64,000 bases of DNA from positions 14,158 through 78,157 of the forward strand of contig CAYGDE010000001.1 in the NCBI GenBank assembly GCA_964348615.1, given 5' to 3'. Below are positions 56,693 to 64,000 of this stretch, piece after piece. Numbering within the stretch: position 1 is the stretch's first letter; each line of letters opens with the position of its first letter. The translations under genes and the position numbers were made by a program. The notes beneath the pieces are model-generated. The model was not told the DNA's origin. It saw only the letters and a list, made by a program, of their open reading frames with translations, and ran no database searches. The stretch is from DATIHT01 sp964348615 (lineage in GTDB: Bacteria > Patescibacteriota > Microgenomatia > Curtissbacterales > GWA2-41-24).

Positions 56693-57040
56693 ATGACAAA
56701 CCAAAGAAATCAAAGAGTTTTAAGACATAAGCGGGTCGCCAAAAAACTTCGAAAAGTTACAGGTGTGCCAAGGCTGGTTGTATTCAAATCAAATAAATAT
56801 ATATATGCCCAAGTGATAGACGATAACGAATCTAAAACTTTAGCCTATGCTTCGGATCTGAAATCAAAGCCGGAAAAAGGCAACAAATTAATAAGATCCA
56901 AAAAGGTAGGGGAAGATCTTGCTAAAGAAGCGATCAAAAAAAACATAAAAAAAGTTATGTTTGATAGGGCAGGATATAAATATCATGGCCGAGTTAAAGC
57001 CTTAGCAGAAGGTGCAAGAGAAGGAGGATTAAATTTTTAA
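56693..57040 (+). CDS. rplR: Large ribosomal subunit protein uL18
   Basis: 115 residues. RVLRHKRVAKKLRKVTGVPRLVVFKSNKYIYAQVIDD, KVMFDRAGYKYHGRVKALAEGAREGGLNF. Binds 5S rRNA with L5. One residue pattern (SNK in place of SNRH) is mildly unusual. Confidence 0.95.
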   Translation: MTNQRNQRVLRHKRVAKKLRKVTGVPRLVVFKSNKYIYAQVIDDNESKTLAYASDLKSKPEKGNKLIRSKKVGEDLAKEAIKKNIKKVMFDRAGYKYHGRVKALAEGAREGGLNF

Positions 57041-57041
57041 T

Positions 57042-57509
57042 ATGCAGCCAAATCGAAGAATGCAATATCAAGACAATACGCCAAAAGAATTTGAAGAAAA
57101 AGTAATTCAAGTAAACCGTGTTTCTAAAAAAACTCAAGGGGGAAATAGAATAGCTTTTTCAGTGTTGATGGTAATTGGGGACAAAAAAGGCCGTGTTGGT
57201 GTTGGGCTAGGAAAAGCACGCGACGTTTCTTCGGCAATTAGAAAAGCTGTTGCTTATGCAAAAAAACATCTAATAGAAGTTCCTATTAAAGATGGAACGA
57301 TTCCTCACGATATTTTTCTAAAATTGGGCGCAGCCAAAGTTCTTTTGAAGCCGGCGCCAGAAGGTTCTGGAGTAATTGCAGGTGGAGCTGTGAGAAACGT
57401 TGTAGAGGCAGCCGGCATTAGAAATATTTCAAGTAAAGTGTTAGGCACCAAAAACCAGGCATCCAATGTATATGCGACACTCGAAGCGCTTTCAAGACTT
57501 TCAAAATGA
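57042..57509 (+). CDS. rpsE: Small ribosomal subunit protein uS5
   Basis: 155 residues. FEEKVIQVNRVSKKTQGGNRIAFSVLMVIGDKKGRVGVGLGKARDVSSAIRKAVAYAKKHLI, APEGSGVIAGGAVRNVVEAAGI. Involved in decoding accuracy. The gene for uL30 (rpmD), which normally follows, is absent: rplO starts inside the rpsE stop. Confidence 0.96.
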   Translation: MQPNRRMQYQDNTPKEFEEKVIQVNRVSKKTQGGNRIAFSVLMVIGDKKGRVGVGLGKARDVSSAIRKAVAYAKKHLIEVPIKDGTIPHDIFLKLGAAKVLLKPAPEGSGVIAGGAVRNVVEAAGIRNISSKVLGTKNQASNVYATLEALSRLSK

Positions 57510-57958
57510 AATTAAACGAGATAAAAAAAATTAAAACAAAAAACGCAAAAAGGATAGGTAGAGGCCCCGGTTCCGGTAAAGGTAAGACCAGCGGAAAAGG
57601 GACAAAAGGTCAAAACGCAAGAGGAAAACTTTCTTTAGGGCATTCTCATTTCGAAGGTGGACAAAGACCACTTTTTAAAAGACTTCCATACAGAAGAGGA
57701 AAAGGTAATAAATCTCTTTCTAAAAAACCTCTAGTTATTAATTTGGAAGTTCTTAATAAATTACCAAAAGATTCTGTTGTTAACTTAGATATTTTAATTA
57801 AACACCAATTAATCAACAGCACCGACGCGAAAAAGTTTGGAGTCAAGATTTTAGGCAATGGAGATTTACAAAACAGTCTGACAATTAGTCTTCCAATTTC
57901 AAAAAGTGCCATCCAAAAAGTCGAAAAAGCGGGTGGCAAAATCATAGCCGCAAAATGA
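57506..57958 (+). CDS. rplO: Large ribosomal subunit protein uL15
   Basis: 150 residues. KRIGRGPGSGKGKTSGKGTKGQNARGK signature, SLGHSHFEGGQRPLFKRLPYRRGKGNKS, C-terminal IPISKSAIQKVEKAGGKII-like end. Overlaps rpsE by 4 nt (ATGA), directly replacing the rpmD position. Confidence 0.95.
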   Translation: MKLNEIKKIKTKNAKRIGRGPGSGKGKTSGKGTKGQNARGKLSLGHSHFEGGQRPLFKRLPYRRGKGNKSLSKKPLVINLEVLNKLPKDSVVNLDILIKHQLINSTDAKKFGVKILGNGDLQNSLTISLPISKSAIQKVEKAGGKIIAAK

Positions 57959-57962
57959 TAAT

Positions 57963-59252
57963 ATGAACTATTTGCAGACTGTCCTAAACGTTTTTAAAGT
58001 CAAAGAACTGCGGAAAAAAATTCTCTTCACCGCTTTTATTCTTTTAGTATTTAGAATGTTTGTTTATGTTCCAGTGCCCGGAGTAGATATTGCTTCGCTA
58101 AAACAACTTTTTTCCCAAAGCCAACTACTTTCACTTTTAGACATCTTTTCCGGAGGCACACTCGCAAACTTTTCTGTTATGTCTTTGGGGCTAAACCCAT
58201 ACATTAATGCCAGCATTATAATGCAGCTTTTGCAAATGGTAATTCCAAAGTTGGAAGAGATGGCAAAAGAGGGAGAAGCCGAAAGAGAAAAAATTAATCA
58301 GTACACTCGCTACATTACCGTTCCGCTTGCAGCCGTACAATCATTTGGAATGTATATACTTTTAAAAAATTCTCAAATTATTTCAGACGTAACTCCGATT
58401 ACACTGCTTACTTTAGTTGTCACAATGACGGCAGGAACTATTCTTTTAATGTGGCTTGGAGAATTATTAACAGAAAAAGGAATAGGCAATGGGATCTCGA
58501 TGATTATTTTTGCCGGTATTGCTGGCAGGCTTCCAATCGAAATTTTTCAAACAGCATCGGTTTTCGACCCAAGCCAACTTAGAAACATTATCATCTTTGC
58601 GATAATGGCAATATTGGTAGTTATTTCCATTGTTGTAGTAACAGAAGCAAGACGACCAATTAAGGTAAACTATTCTAGAAGATCGACAGGACCAACTGAA
58701 ACTGGAGTCTCCAGTTTTATTCCTCTCAGGTTAAACCAAGCAGGAGTTATTCCAATTATTTTTGCTGTTTCACTAATTCTCCTTCCCACTACATTTGCTA
58801 CTTTCTTCGAAAGGTCTCCCAATGTTTTTATAGCTAACCTTGCGCAAGACATGCAGAGATTGTTTAATCCAAATGATATTCCTTACAATGTCACCTATTT
58901 TGCACTAGTTGTTGTTTTTACTTACTTTTACACAACAGTTGCTTTTAACACCAAACAAATTTCTGAAATGCTTATGAAACAGGGAGGGTTTATCCAAGGT
59001 ATTCGACCCGGCGCTCCAACTAAAAAATATTTAGATTATGTCTCCTTAAGAGTAACTCTTTTTGGCGCTTTGTTTTTAGGAACAATTGCAGTGCTTCCTT
59101 CTATTGGTCAAAGTATCACAAAAGTTACAACTCTCTTAATTGGTGGAACTGGTCTTTTAATTGTTGTTTCTGTTGTTTTGGAAACTACTAAGCAAATCGA
59201 ATCACTTTTGGTAATGCGTGATTACGATTCTTTCCTTAAAAAAGGCAAATGA
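57963..59252 (+). CDS. secY: Preprotein translocase subunit SecY
   Basis: 429 residues with ten membrane helices. RKKILFTAFILLVFRMFVYVPVPGVD, plug-region LDIFSGGTLANFSVMSLGLNPYINASIIMQLL, the QYTRYITVPLA segment and LLTEKGIGNGISMIIFAGI are hallmark pieces; EARRPIKVNYSRR is the ribosome-binding loop C4/C5 region. Forms the protein-conducting channel. Stop overlaps the adk start. Confidence 0.97.
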   Translation: MNYLQTVLNVFKVKELRKKILFTAFILLVFRMFVYVPVPGVDIASLKQLFSQSQLLSLLDIFSGGTLANFSVMSLGLNPYINASIIMQLLQMVIPKLEEMAKEGEAEREKINQYTRYITVPLAAVQSFGMYILLKNSQIISDVTPITLLTLVVTMTAGTILLMWLGELLTEKGIGNGISMIIFAGIAGRLPIEIFQTASVFDPSQLRNIIIFAIMAILVVISIVVVTEARRPIKVNYSRRSTGPTETGVSSFIPLRLNQAGVIPIIFAVSLILLPTTFATFFERSPNVFIANLAQDMQRLFNPNDIPYNVTYFALVVVFTYFYTTVAFNTKQISEMLMKQGGFIQGIRPGAPTKKYLDYVSLRVTLFGALFLGTIAVLPSIGQSITKVTTLLIGGTGLLIVVSVVLETTKQIESLLVMRDYDSFLKKGK

Positions 59253-59794
59253 AATTAATATTTTTAGGTCCTCAAGGATCTGGTAAATCAACACAAGCAA
59301 AAAAACTAGCGCAAGAATTAAATGTTCCCCATCTAGAAATGGGCCAGCTTTTGCGTGACAAAATGCAAGAAAGCGACGAAGATGCCCAAAAAATTCGTGC
59401 TGCTTTAGAGTCTGGAGACTTAGTAGAAAACGAGATAACGATAAGAACCCTAAATGCAAAAATTGCAAAACCAGATTTTACAAACGGTTTCATTTTAGAC
59501 GGCTACCCAAGGAATGAAGAGCAATTGCAGAATTTACCGGAAGGAATAGATAAGGTAATTTATATTAATGTGCCAGACAGCATTGCTGTTGGAAGGCTTT
59601 CAAAAAGAGCAAGGGAAGACGACACGCAAGAGGTAATCCAAAAAAGGCTCGATATCTACCACAAAGAGACCGAACCGCTTCTTGAAAACTTTCGCCAAAA
59701 AGGTCTTTTGGTAGAAATTAACGGCCAGGCAAGTATTGAACAAGTAGATACAGATATTAAAAAAGCACTAAATCTTACAAATGTCGCAAATTAA
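59249..59794 (+). CDS. adk: Adenylate kinase, short-LID type
   Basis: 181 residues. P-loop GPQGSGKSTQAKKLA at 7-21, LEMGQLLRDKM, GFILDGYPRNEEQ, and RLSKRAREDDTQEVIQKRLDIYHKETEPLLENF. The LID is short and has no zinc cysteines, as in other 180-190 residue enzymes. Balances AMP/ADP/ATP. Coupled to secY by 4 nt and to map by a 14-nt overlap. Confidence 0.95.
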   Translation: MKLIFLGPQGSGKSTQAKKLAQELNVPHLEMGQLLRDKMQESDEDAQKIRAALESGDLVENEITIRTLNAKIAKPDFTNGFILDGYPRNEEQLQNLPEGIDKVIYINVPDSIAVGRLSKRAREDDTQEVIQKRLDIYHKETEPLLENFRQKGLLVEINGQASIEQVDTDIKKALNLTNVAN

Positions 59795-60530
59795 GACAAA
59801 GCAAGAGTTAGAGCTAATGAAAATATCGGGATCTATTGCAGCAAAAGCACTTAAAGCTGTAAAAGAAGCAGCAAAAGTAGGAATTAGTGCGCAAGAACTG
59901 GACGAGATTGCCAGACTTGCAGTGGAAAAAGAAGGTGCAAAGCCCTCTTTTGTCACAGTCGAAGATTACAAATGGACGACATGTATTACTTTTAACCAGC
60001 AAGTAGTCCATGGCATACCAACCAAAAGAAGGCTGCAAGAAGGAGATATTGTAAGTGTTGATATTGGTGCGCTTTACAAAGGATATCACAGCGATATGGC
60101 TATATCTTTTGGAGTTGGCCAAATAGATTTGCAAAAAGAGGAATTTCTTGAAACTGGTCAAAGAGCTCTGCATGAGGCAATAGACAAAGCCAGAGTAGGC
60201 AATAAAATTGGTGACATTTCGGAAACTCTTCAAAAAACCATAGAGCAAAAAGGGTATTCGATAGTCAAGAGTTTAACTGGTCATGGTATTGGCCGCCAGT
60301 TACACGAGGAACCTATGGTTCCAGGCTTTGGTAAAGCGGGGATCGGAAAACCGCTAAAAGAAAATATGACAATTGCAATTGAAGCAATTTATGCGCAAAA
60401 ATCAGGTCAAGTTTTTATCGAAGATGACGGCTGGACAATAACAACAAAAGACGGTTCTTGGGGTGGGCTATTCGAGCAGACAATTGCAATTACAAGCGGT
60501 AAACCTATAATCTTGACGCCATACTTATGA
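59781..60530 (+). CDS. map: Methionine aminopeptidase, type I
   Basis: 249 residues. SVDIGALYKGYHSDMA supplies the two metal Asp residues, LTGHGIGRQLHEEP the His, IAIEAIYAQ one Glu and LFEQTIAI the last Glu. It removes N-terminal methionine. In the second-last metal motif the usual TIEP is IAIEAI. Overlaps adk by 14 nt without a clear ribosome-binding site. Confidence 0.95.
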   Translation: MSQIKTKQELELMKISGSIAAKALKAVKEAAKVGISAQELDEIARLAVEKEGAKPSFVTVEDYKWTTCITFNQQVVHGIPTKRRLQEGDIVSVDIGALYKGYHSDMAISFGVGQIDLQKEEFLETGQRALHEAIDKARVGNKIGDISETLQKTIEQKGYSIVKSLTGHGIGRQLHEEPMVPGFGKAGIGKPLKENMTIAIEAIYAQKSGQVFIEDDGWTITTKDGSWGGLFEQTIAITSGKPIILTPYL

Positions 60531-60588
60531 GTTTGATAGAATATACTTTCAGAATTAAAAACTTTAAATTAAAAATAAGGGGACACAT

Positions 60589-60828
60589 ATGAAGCCTGGA
60601 GTAATAGAAGTTGAAGGAGAGGTCTCGGAAGCACTGCCCAACACAATGTTTAGAGTTAAAGTTGCCAAAGGGGCGCTACCAGGCATTGATGAAGATAAAA
60701 CCGTACTTTGTCACCTCTCAGGTAAAATGCGAATTCACTATGTTAGAATCCTGCCTGGAGACAGAGTAAAAATCGAAATGACACCCTACGATTTGGAAAA
60801 GGGAAGAATAACATTTAAGTTTAGATAG
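60589..60828 (+). CDS. infA: Translation initiation factor IF-1
   Basis: 79 residues. S1/OB fold: IEVEGEVSEALPNTMFRVKV, HLSGKMRIHYVRILPGDRVKIEMTPYDLEKGRITFKFR. Binds the 30S A site. Starts after a 58-nt spacer with AGGGG before the ATG, possibly with its own promoter (TATACT at 60542-60547). Confidence 0.96.
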   Translation: MKPGVIEVEGEVSEALPNTMFRVKVAKGALPGIDEDKTVLCHLSGKMRIHYVRILPGDRVKIEMTPYDLEKGRITFKFR

Positions 60829-60842
60829 TAATTAAGTACAAT

Positions 60843-60956
60843 ATGAAAGTTCAAGCAAGTGTAAAAAAACGTTGTGTAAATTGCAAAATCGTCAAAAGAC
60901 GAGGTATGTTGTACGTAATTTGTACCAATCCTCGTCATAAGCAAAGACAAGGATAA
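60843..60956 (+). CDS. rpmJ: Large ribosomal subunit protein bL36
   Basis: 37 residues from ATG 60843 to TAA 60956: MKVQASVKKRCVNCKIVKRR then GMLYVICTNPRHKQRQG. The C-x2-C...C-x4-H zinc ligands are C11, C14, C27 and H32. Tiny but unambiguous; lies between infA and rpsM as usual. Confidence 0.96.
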   Translation: MKVQASVKKRCVNCKIVKRRGMLYVICTNPRHKQRQG

Positions 60957-60962
60957 AATATT

Positions 60963-61382
60963 ATGGCCAGAATAGCAGGAGTCGACCTACCAAGTGCAAA
61001 AAAAATAGAAGCATCCCTTCCATATATATATGGAATAGGCCCGACTTTGGCAAGATTAATCCTTTCAAAGTCCCAAATAGATCCAAATATCAGAACAAAA
61101 AACTTAACAGAAGAACAAGTTAACAAATTACAAAAAGCTGTTGAAAAGTACAAGGTCGAAGGAGACTTAAGACGCGAAATCCAAAGTAATATAAAAAGAT
61201 TGCAGGAAATTGGATCATACAAGGGCATGAGACATTCAAAAAATTTACCAGTTCGTGGTCAACGAACAAGAACAAATGCAAGAACAAAAAGAGGTAAAAG
61301 AATAACAATTGGTACTGTAAGAAAAGAAGCAGTCGCAAAAATGGGAGGGCCAACAGAAGCAAAAGCAGCTCCTGCAAAATAA
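60963..61382 (+). CDS. rpsM: Small ribosomal subunit protein uS13
   Basis: 139 residues. ARIAGVDLPSAKKIEASLPYIYGIGPTLA, then YKVEGDLRREIQSNIKRLQEIGSYKGMRHSKNLPVRGQRTRTNARTKRGKR. The C-terminus has an added Ala/Lys-rich tail. Forms the head bridge to the 50S. Confidence 0.96.
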   Translation: MARIAGVDLPSAKKIEASLPYIYGIGPTLARLILSKSQIDPNIRTKNLTEEQVNKLQKAVEKYKVEGDLRREIQSNIKRLQEIGSYKGMRHSKNLPVRGQRTRTNARTKRGKRITIGTVRKEAVAKMGGPTEAKAAPAK

Positions 61383-61391
61383 TATATAAAA

Positions 61392-61775
61392 ATGGCAAAC
61401 ACTAAACCTAAAGGTAAAAAAAATATAAATGTAACGCACGCAAGAGCCTACGTTACCGCAACATTTAATAATACTCTTTTAACAATTACAGACCCAAACG
61501 GAAACACTCTGGCATGGGGATCAGCGGGAGCCTCAGGTTTTAAAGGAGCCAGAAAAGCAACCCCATTTGCAGCAACTTCAACTGTTGAGACAGTAGCCAG
61601 TAAAATAAAAGAAATGGGCGTCAAAAGCATCGAGCTTTACATGAAAGGTCCGGGCCCTGGAAGAGACGGTGCAATACGTGCACTGAAATCTGTAGGTTTG
61701 GAAATTACTATGCTTGCGGACGTTACACCAATTCCACATAACGGTCCAAGGGCATCAAAAAGGAGACGCGTCTAA
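61392..61775 (+). CDS. rpsK: Small ribosomal subunit protein uS11
   Basis: 127 residues. THARAYVTATFNNTLLTITDPNGNTLAWGSAGASGFKGARKATPFAA, KGPGPGRDGAIRALKSVGLEITMLADVTPIPHNGPRASKRRRV. Platform protein at the mRNA exit. Confidence 0.97.
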   Translation: MANTKPKGKKNINVTHARAYVTATFNNTLLTITDPNGNTLAWGSAGASGFKGARKATPFAATSTVETVASKIKEMGVKSIELYMKGPGPGRDGAIRALKSVGLEITMLADVTPIPHNGPRASKRRRV

Positions 61776-61776
61776 T

Positions 61777-62385
61777 ATGGCAAGATACACAGGGCCAAAA
61801 CACAGATTATGCAGAGCAGAAGGGGTAGCGCTTTGTGGTTCCGCCAAGTGTCCTGTTATTACAAAAAATGCCGCACGTCCAGGTCAACATGGTGCAAAAA
61901 TGAGGAGAAAAACTTCTGAATATGGAATCCAGCTGCGAGAAAAACAAAAAGTAAAAAGAATGTATGGCGTACTAGAGCGACAATTTTCCAAATATTACCA
62001 AATTGCTTCTGCTAAAAAAGAAGCAACAGGCGAAGCGCTTTTGCAAATTCTTGAAACTCGACTAGACAACACAATTTATAAGCTGGGGCTTGCAAAAAGT
62101 CGTCAGCAGGCCAGACAATTAGTGTCTCATGGACATGTGTTGGTAGACAACAAACGAGTGACAATTCCTTCTTATAATGTTAAAATTGGAGAAGTTATTT
62201 CTCTTGCGCCCAAAACCGCAAATCTTGCCTTCATTAAAAAATTATTAGAAGAAAACAAAGAAGAAACACCTCCTTCGTGGCTTAGTAGGAAAATTACTGT
62301 TGGGAAAATTGAGTCTATGCCAAAACGGGAAGATTTAAATGCAGAAATTAACGAAAGATTAATAGTTGAGTATTACTCAAGATAG
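61777..62385 (+). CDS. rpsD: Small ribosomal subunit protein uS4
   Basis: 202 residues from ATG 61777, 1 nt after the rpsK stop, with AAGGAG at 61760-61765; an ATG 21 codons earlier inside rpsK is rejected. MARYTGPKHRLCRAEGVALCGSAKCPV has a cysteine cluster (zinc-binding type), then REKQKVKRMYGVLERQFSKYY and the S4 RNA-binding domain LDNTIYKLGLAKSRQQARQLVSHGHVLVDNKRV. Nucleates 30S body assembly. Confidence 0.96.
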   Translation: MARYTGPKHRLCRAEGVALCGSAKCPVITKNAARPGQHGAKMRRKTSEYGIQLREKQKVKRMYGVLERQFSKYYQIASAKKEATGEALLQILETRLDNTIYKLGLAKSRQQARQLVSHGHVLVDNKRVTIPSYNVKIGEVISLAPKTANLAFIKKLLEENKEETPPSWLSRKITVGKIESMPKREDLNAEINERLIVEYYSR

Positions 62386-62420
62386 GCAAAAACTATAAAG
62401 GGAGGTGAAAAGCAAAACTT

Positions 62421-63344
62421 ATGCTAGATTTACAACAAATAACAATAGAGACAGAAAAAGAAACCGCAAATTTTGGTAGGTTCATTATTGAACCTCTAGA
62501 TCAAGGGTACGGTCATACAATTGGCAATTCTTTAAGAAGAGTTCTTCTTAGTTCTTTGTCTGGAACAGCTATTTCTCAACTTAAAATTGCGAATGTTCGT
62601 CATCAATTTTCCACATTGCCCGGCATGACCGAAGATGTGGTCGATTTTATTCTAAACCTTAAAAAGGTAAGGATTCGCTACAGCGGAGACAAACCAGTCA
62701 AACTTACGCTAGATGTAAAAGGACCAAAAGAAGTCAAAGCTTCAGACATTGCAGCTTCTGCCGGAGTTGAAATCATAAACGGTGATCTTGTTCTCGCTCA
62801 TTTGGCCGACGCAAAAGCCAAATTAACAGTCCAGTTGATTGCTGAAAATGGCACAGGATATTCACTTGCAGACGAAAGAAAGACTGGAGAAATTGGAGTC
62901 ATTCCAGTCGACGCGAATTTTTCACCTGTTTCGCATGTCAATTACAAAGTAGAAGCAACCCGTGTCGGTCGCGTTACAAATTTTGATAAGCTTACAATGG
63001 AAATTTCAACAGATGGCACAGTTAAGCCTTCTGAGACATTGAAAAAAGCAGCTAAAATCTTAGTTGATTATTTCACAACAATCACTGAGCCAAACACAAA
63101 CGTAAAGAAAAAGACAGAGGCGCAACCACAAGCACCTGTAACCGACGAAGTTTTAAAAACTTCTCTCGAAGAGTTAGATCTACCGGTGAGGCTTACAAAC
63201 AGTCTAAAGTCTGGAAAAATCGAAACAATCGCCGACTTTTTAGACCGCGATAAAAGAGAGCTTTTAAAGATGAAAAACATGGGCCCAAAATCGATAGCTC
63301 TTGTTGAAGAAAAGCTCAAGGAGAAAGGAGTCGAGATAAAGTGA
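62421..63344 (+). CDS. rpoA: DNA-directed RNA polymerase subunit alpha
   Basis: 307 residues. N-terminal dimer domain with FIIEPLDQGYGHTIGNSLRRVLLSSLSGTAI, VDFILNLKKVRIRYSGDKPVKL, then a linker with KKKTEAQPQAP and a C-terminal domain (LEELDLPVRLTNSLKSGKIETIADFLDRDKRELLKMKNMGPKSIALVEEKLKEKG). A strong GGGAGGTG ribosome-binding site lies 13 nt upstream. Stop overlaps the rplQ GTG (GTGA). Confidence 0.97.
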   Translation: MLDLQQITIETEKETANFGRFIIEPLDQGYGHTIGNSLRRVLLSSLSGTAISQLKIANVRHQFSTLPGMTEDVVDFILNLKKVRIRYSGDKPVKLTLDVKGPKEVKASDIAASAGVEIINGDLVLAHLADAKAKLTVQLIAENGTGYSLADERKTGEIGVIPVDANFSPVSHVNYKVEATRVGRVTNFDKLTMEISTDGTVKPSETLKKAAKILVDYFTTITEPNTNVKKKTEAQPQAPVTDEVLKTSLEELDLPVRLTNSLKSGKIETIADFLDRDKRELLKMKNMGPKSIALVEEKLKEKGVEIK

Positions 63345-63802
63345 GACATCAAGTCTTTGGTCGCAAACTAGGCAGAGATACAAATGCCAGAAAAGCGCTC
63401 ATTGGTAATTTAGCCAATTCCGTTTTAAAAACGGGTCAGTTAACAACGACACTAGCAAAGGCAAAGTTTGCAAGGCCTTACGTGGAAAAGTTGATAACTT
63501 ACGCCAAACGGAAAAACGATCTAAAAAACGACAGGTATCTGGCATCCTTAGTATCAAAAGAAGCATTTTCAAAATTACGCCTTTCAATAGGTCCTGGTTT
63601 TGAAACAAGATCCGGGGGTTACACCAGAATTATTAAGCTTGTACCAAGAAAGGGAGACGCAGCCCCAATGGCTCGGCTCGAACTTTTGAAAATAGAAAAA
63701 GTTACAGCAGTCCAAAGCGCTGAAGAAAAACAAAAAGACACTAAAGATAAAGCAGTTGAAAAAAAATCCCCAGCAATTGGCAAAAAATCGGTGAAAATCT
63801 AA
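63341..63802 (+). CDS. rplQ: Large ribosomal subunit protein bL17
   Basis: 153 residues from GTG 63341. MRHQVFGRKLGRDTNARKALIGNLANSVLKTGQLTTTLAKAKFARPYVEKLITYAKR is diagnostic, then GPGFETRSGGYTRIIKLVPRKGDAAPMARLELL. The last 35 residues are an added Lys/Glu-rich tail. Last gene of the alpha operon seen here. Confidence 0.95.
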   Translation: MRHQVFGRKLGRDTNARKALIGNLANSVLKTGQLTTTLAKAKFARPYVEKLITYAKRKNDLKNDRYLASLVSKEAFSKLRLSIGPGFETRSGGYTRIIKLVPRKGDAAPMARLELLKIEKVTAVQSAEEKQKDTKDKAVEKKSPAIGKKSVKI

Positions 63803-63806
63803 TTCT

Positions 63807-64000
63807 ATGAAAAATATTAAAAAATCAGATATAAAACAAGTGTTGTCTCAGCTTAAGCGCGGCATAACGTTGTTTTACTTTCCTGATCAGAACATGGCGA
63901 AGTATCATTGTTTCTCAGATTTTTTTGGTGTTCCTTGTTCGATGACAAAAACAATCGAGCGGCTTCCAAAGAAAGAGCTGGGAAAAAATCGAGGTCACGG
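63807..64000 (+). CDS. Unrecognised gene, N-terminal part (cut by window edge)
   Basis: From ATG 63807 an open frame of 64 codons runs to the edge: start MKNIKKSDIKQVLSQLKRGI, then TLFYFPDQNMAKYHCFSDFF and a basic stretch. I do not recognise it. It follows rplQ by 4 nt on the same strand, where truA or rplM are common, but it resembles neither. Codon choice (for example TTG, CGC, CTG) looks slightly different from its neighbours, though the sample is short. Confidence 0.45.
   Translation, partial: MKNIKKSDIKQVLSQLKRGITLFYFPDQNMAKYHCFSDFFGVPCSMTKTIERLPKKELGKNRGH

Noticed and set aside
1..64000. Alternative genetic code (TGA as glycine)
   Set aside because: TGA is used as a normal stop at several tight gene junctions (for example rpoB-rpoC, secY-adk, rpoA-rplQ) and is not found inside core genes.
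1..64000. tRNA or rRNA genes, CRISPR arrays, insertion sequences, prophage
   Set aside because: All spacers were read; no cloverleaf, regularly spaced repeats, transposase or phage structural genes were seen. The baseplate-J-like domain at 31466-33718 is part of a membrane protein, not a phage cluster.

Overview
The window is one near-continuous stretch of core housekeeping genes from a small-genome bacterium, almost certainly a member of the Candidate Phyla Radiation (Patescibacteria) and plausibly Microgenomates-like. The evidence is the compact gene packing, trimmed versions of universal proteins (IF-2 without its N-terminal region, AlaRS without its C-terminal domain, short HrcA and TpiA), no rpmD (uL30) between rpsE and rplO, sortase/LCP/MurJ envelope genes, and standard-code use of TGA as stop (rpoB, adk, rplQ junctions), which argues against the SR1/Gracilibacteria code. 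The phylum call is inference; no 16S rRNA is present. DNA is AT-rich by eye.

Layout. 1-2766 (minus): pcrA/uvrD-type helicase, a PAP2-like membrane protein and a FemAB-type transferase cut by the left edge. 2874-4948: trxA-tpiA-LCP. 5025-5709 (minus): a tiny sorting-signal protein and rpsT, the latter followed by a second, diverged rpsT tail. 5768-10166: murJ, lepA (also followed by a diverged copy of its own tail) and a DUF4389 protein. 10231-15393: a CIRCE-controlled heat-shock cluster hrcA-grpE-dnaK-(two extra genes)-dnaJ. 15424-23254: nusA-infB-DHH-like-rpsO-pnp-membrane protein, with leader structures before nusA and pnp. 23314-28872: a Lon-like ATPase without protease, ftsK, a RodZ-like protein, two small membrane proteins and a minus-strand secreted metalloprotease. 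28998-34431: a minimal alaS and an envelope group (proline-rich membrane protein, a large ATPase-like/TM/surface-domain fusion, sortase). 34431-34781: a gene-free stretch that appears to encode a structured RNA. 34782-36454: ruvX, zinc ribbon, mltG. 36464-48656: rpoB-rpoC, rpsL-rpsG-Gre-like-fusA, tuf and its terminator. 48821-63802: S10-spc-alpha ribosomal superoperon through secY-adk-map-infA-rpmJ to rpoA-rplQ. The right edge cuts an unrecognised gene.

How it works together: most of the window is the transcription/translation machine and its chaperones; the rest builds and edits the envelope (MurJ, LCP, MltG, FemAB, sortase, FtsK). Many promoters have a TATAAT-like -10 only 5-8 nt before the ATG, so many transcripts should be leaderless, whereas rpoB, pnp, nusA, hrcA and the gre-like/fusA unit have long, hairpin-rich leaders that are good candidates for RNA-level control.

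The most unusual signals are (i) the structured RNA locus at 34431-34751; (ii) 3' ends of rpsT and lepA (possibly rpsC) present twice with the second copy differing almost only at synonymous positions, a palindromic insert lying between; and (iii) two palindromic repeat elements read in frame inside rplD.
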